This document shows, piece after piece, positions 53,490-54,714 of a stretch of 54,714 nt of DNA. Below the pieces are notes generated by a model, which saw only the letters and a list, made by a program, of their open reading frames with translations, ran no database searches and had not been told where the DNA came from. How positions within the stretch are numbered: the first letter of the stretch is position 1; each line of letters begins with the position of its first letter. Both the position numbers and the translations under genes were made by a program. The stretch spans positions 1-54,714 of the forward strand of contig JAJTCN010000040.1 in NCBI GenBank assembly GCA_021323335.1, given 5' to 3'. The DNA comes from Ramlibacter sp. (GTDB taxonomy: Bacteria; Pseudomonadota; Gammaproteobacteria; Burkholderiales; Burkholderiaceae_C).

Positions 53490-54044
53490 ATGGCAAACGT
53501 TGTCGTCGTCTACCACTCCGGCTATGGCCACACGCAGCGGCTGGCGCAGTCCGTCGCCGAGGGCGCGGGAGCCCGGCTGCTCGCGATCGACGCCGAGGGC
53601 AACCTGCCCGAGGGCGGCTGGGAGCAGCTGAAGGCCGCGGACGCGATCATCTTCGGCTCGCCCACCTACATGGGCAGCGTGAGCTGGCAGTTCAAGAAGT
53701 TCGCCGACGCATCGTCCAAGCCCTGGTTCGCCCAGGAGTGGAAGGACAAGATCGCCGCCGGCTTCACCAACAGCGCCGGCATGAACGGCGACAAGCAGGG
53801 CGTGCTGACGACGCTGTTCACGCTGGCCATGCAGCACGGCATGGTGTGGGTGAGCCAGGGCCTGATGCCCAGCAACACCAAGGCCGCCAAGCGCGACGAC
53901 ATCAACTACCTGGTGTCGTACAGCGGCGCGATCGCGCAGTCGCCTTCGGACGCCGGCGCTGATGCCATGTCCGCGGGCGACCTGGAGACCGGCCGCATCT
54001 TCGGCAAGCGCGTCGCGGAAGCGGCCGCGCGCTGGACGCGCTAG
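53490..54044 (+). CDS. flavodoxin family protein (WrbA-like NAD(P)H:quinone oxidoreductase)
   Basis: A 184-aa flavoprotein. The FMN phosphate-binding loop is VYHSGYGHTQRLAQSVAEGA, followed by DAIIFGSPTYMGSVSWQFKK and the typical AGFTNSAGMNGDKQGVLTTL. It fits WrbA-type quinone reductases, which reduce quinones by two electrons. With pirin and DoxX it makes a redox-protection set. Confidence 0.92.
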   Translation: MANVVVVYHSGYGHTQRLAQSVAEGAGARLLAIDAEGNLPEGGWEQLKAADAIIFGSPTYMGSVSWQFKKFADASSKPWFAQEWKDKIAAGFTNSAGMNGDKQGVLTTLFTLAMQHGMVWVSQGLMPSNTKAAKRDDINYLVSYSGAIAQSPSDAGADAMSAGDLETGRIFGKRVAEAAARWTR

Positions 54045-54054
54045 GCTGCGGGCC

Positions 54055-54714
54055 ATGATCGACCTGCGGATCGGTGGCCACCAGAAGGACCTGGGCGGGG
54101 GCTTCCTCGTCCGCCGGTTCCTGCCCGACGCGCGACGGCGCAGCGTCGGGCCTTTCATCTTCTTCGACCATTTCGGCCCGGCCGAGGAACAGCCTGGGCT
54201 CAACCACGACGTGCGGCCGCATCCGCACATCGGCCTGGCCACCGTCACCTACCTGTTCGAGGGCGCGATGATGCATCGCGACAGCCTCGGCATCGCGCAG
54301 CTGATCGAACCCGGCGCCATCAACTGGATGACGGCGGGACGCGGCATCGTCCATTCCGAGCGCAAGCCGGACCACCTGCGGGACGTCGCCTTCGTCAACC
54401 ACGGCTTGCAGTTGTGGACGGCCTTGCCGCTGGCGCACGAGGAGGCGGAGCCGTCGTTCTCGCACACGCCCGCATCGGCCATCCCGGAGGGCGTCGTCGA
54501 CGATGCGCAGGTGCGCGTGCTGGTCGGCCGGGCCTTCGGCCTGGCCTCGCCCGTGCCCGCGCTGTCGCGCACGCTCTACCTCGATGTCCGCCTGCGCGCC
54601 GGCGGCCGCATGCGATTGCCCGCGCTCGAAAGCGAGCTGGCCCTGTACCCGGTGGACGGCGACGTGACGGTCGACGGCGACGTGCTGCCGCAGCGCCAGA
54701 TGGCGGTGCTGCGC
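54055..54714 (+). CDS. pirin family protein, truncated by the window end
   Basis: The frame is open to the last base (220 codons). It starts MIDLRIGGHQKDLGGGFLVR and has the pirin metal motif RPHPHIGLATVTYLFEGAMM, followed by WMTAGRGIVHSERK. It is a second pirin, of the other major subfamily than the one at 52267, and belongs to the same gene group. The C-terminus is outside the window. Confidence 0.9.
   Translation, partial: MIDLRIGGHQKDLGGGFLVRRFLPDARRRSVGPFIFFDHFGPAEEQPGLNHDVRPHPHIGLATVTYLFEGAMMHRDSLGIAQLIEPGAINWMTAGRGIVHSERKPDHLRDVAFVNHGLQLWTALPLAHEEAEPSFSHTPASAIPEGVVDDAQVRVLVGRAFGLASPVPALSRTLYLDVRLRAGGRMRLPALESELALYPVDGDVTVDGDVLPQRQMAVLR

Overview
The window is high-GC DNA with the gene content of a betaproteobacterium of the order Burkholderiales, most like Comamonadaceae (Ramlibacter/Variovorax-like). 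The assignment is inferred from family content: an imuA-imuB-dnaE2 mutasome, two Bug-type (tripartite tricarboxylate) binding proteins, several TRAP transporters, and intergenic repeats common in this group. No phage, plasmid backbone, IS transposase or CRISPR array was seen. The window starts inside a broken CoA-transferase gene and ends inside a pirin gene.

Layout. 1-2 kb: decayed CaiB/BaiF CoA-transferase, a secreted hypothetical protein, a REP pair, and a 3-methyladenine DNA glycosylase. 2-9.1 kb: an ABC exporter diverging from imuA-imuB-dnaE2, with a LexA box (CTGT-N8-ACAG) in front of imuA. dnaE2 carries a 61-bp AT-rich palindrome inside its reading frame. 9-14.2 kb: a lipoprotein esterase, then a stressosome-type partner-switching operon: RsbR-like, RsbS-like, an RsbT-SpoIIE-phosphatase fusion, and an RsbT-like domain fused to a histidine kinase, followed by a PAS protein. 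A second copy of the palindrome supplies the PAS gene's stop codon. 14.2-19 kb (minus strand): E1 alpha and beta subunits of a 2-oxoacid/acetoin-type dehydrogenase with a complete TRAP transporter. 19-22.9 kb: hybrid histidine kinase, GAF-PAS protein and a STAS-like protein.

23.4-34.9 kb is a catabolic island. A TRAP transporter and a LysR regulator on the minus strand diverge from a seven-gene operon: aldehyde dehydrogenase, epimerase, two Bug proteins, RraA-like aldolase, 2-hydroxyacid dehydrogenase and FAD-linked oxidase. The TRAP receptor lacks an internal segment of about 38 residues that the window's other DctP has. 34.9-38.6 kb: a glycine-zipper protein, two small RTX proteins either side of tRNA-Gly(CCC), an RRM protein with an IF-1 paralogue, and a DUF3606 protein. 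38.6-40.4 kb: L-threonate-dehydrogenase-like protein and an MscS-type membrane protein. 40.5-46.7 kb: a PQQ-type dehydrogenase, cytochrome oxidase (fused subunit I+III, and subunit II with a cytochrome c tail) and two c-type cytochromes, which could form one periplasmic sugar/aldehyde-oxidising respiratory chain. 46.7-51.2 kb: alaS, a nest of repeats, trmB and gluQ. 51.2 kb to the end: a LysR regulator diverging from pirin, DoxX, flavodoxin and a second pirin.

The most unusual points are the REP-like palindrome translated within dnaE2, the stressosome whose switch kinases are fused to a phosphatase and to a histidine kinase with no sigma factor nearby, and internal deletions in two metabolic or transport genes.
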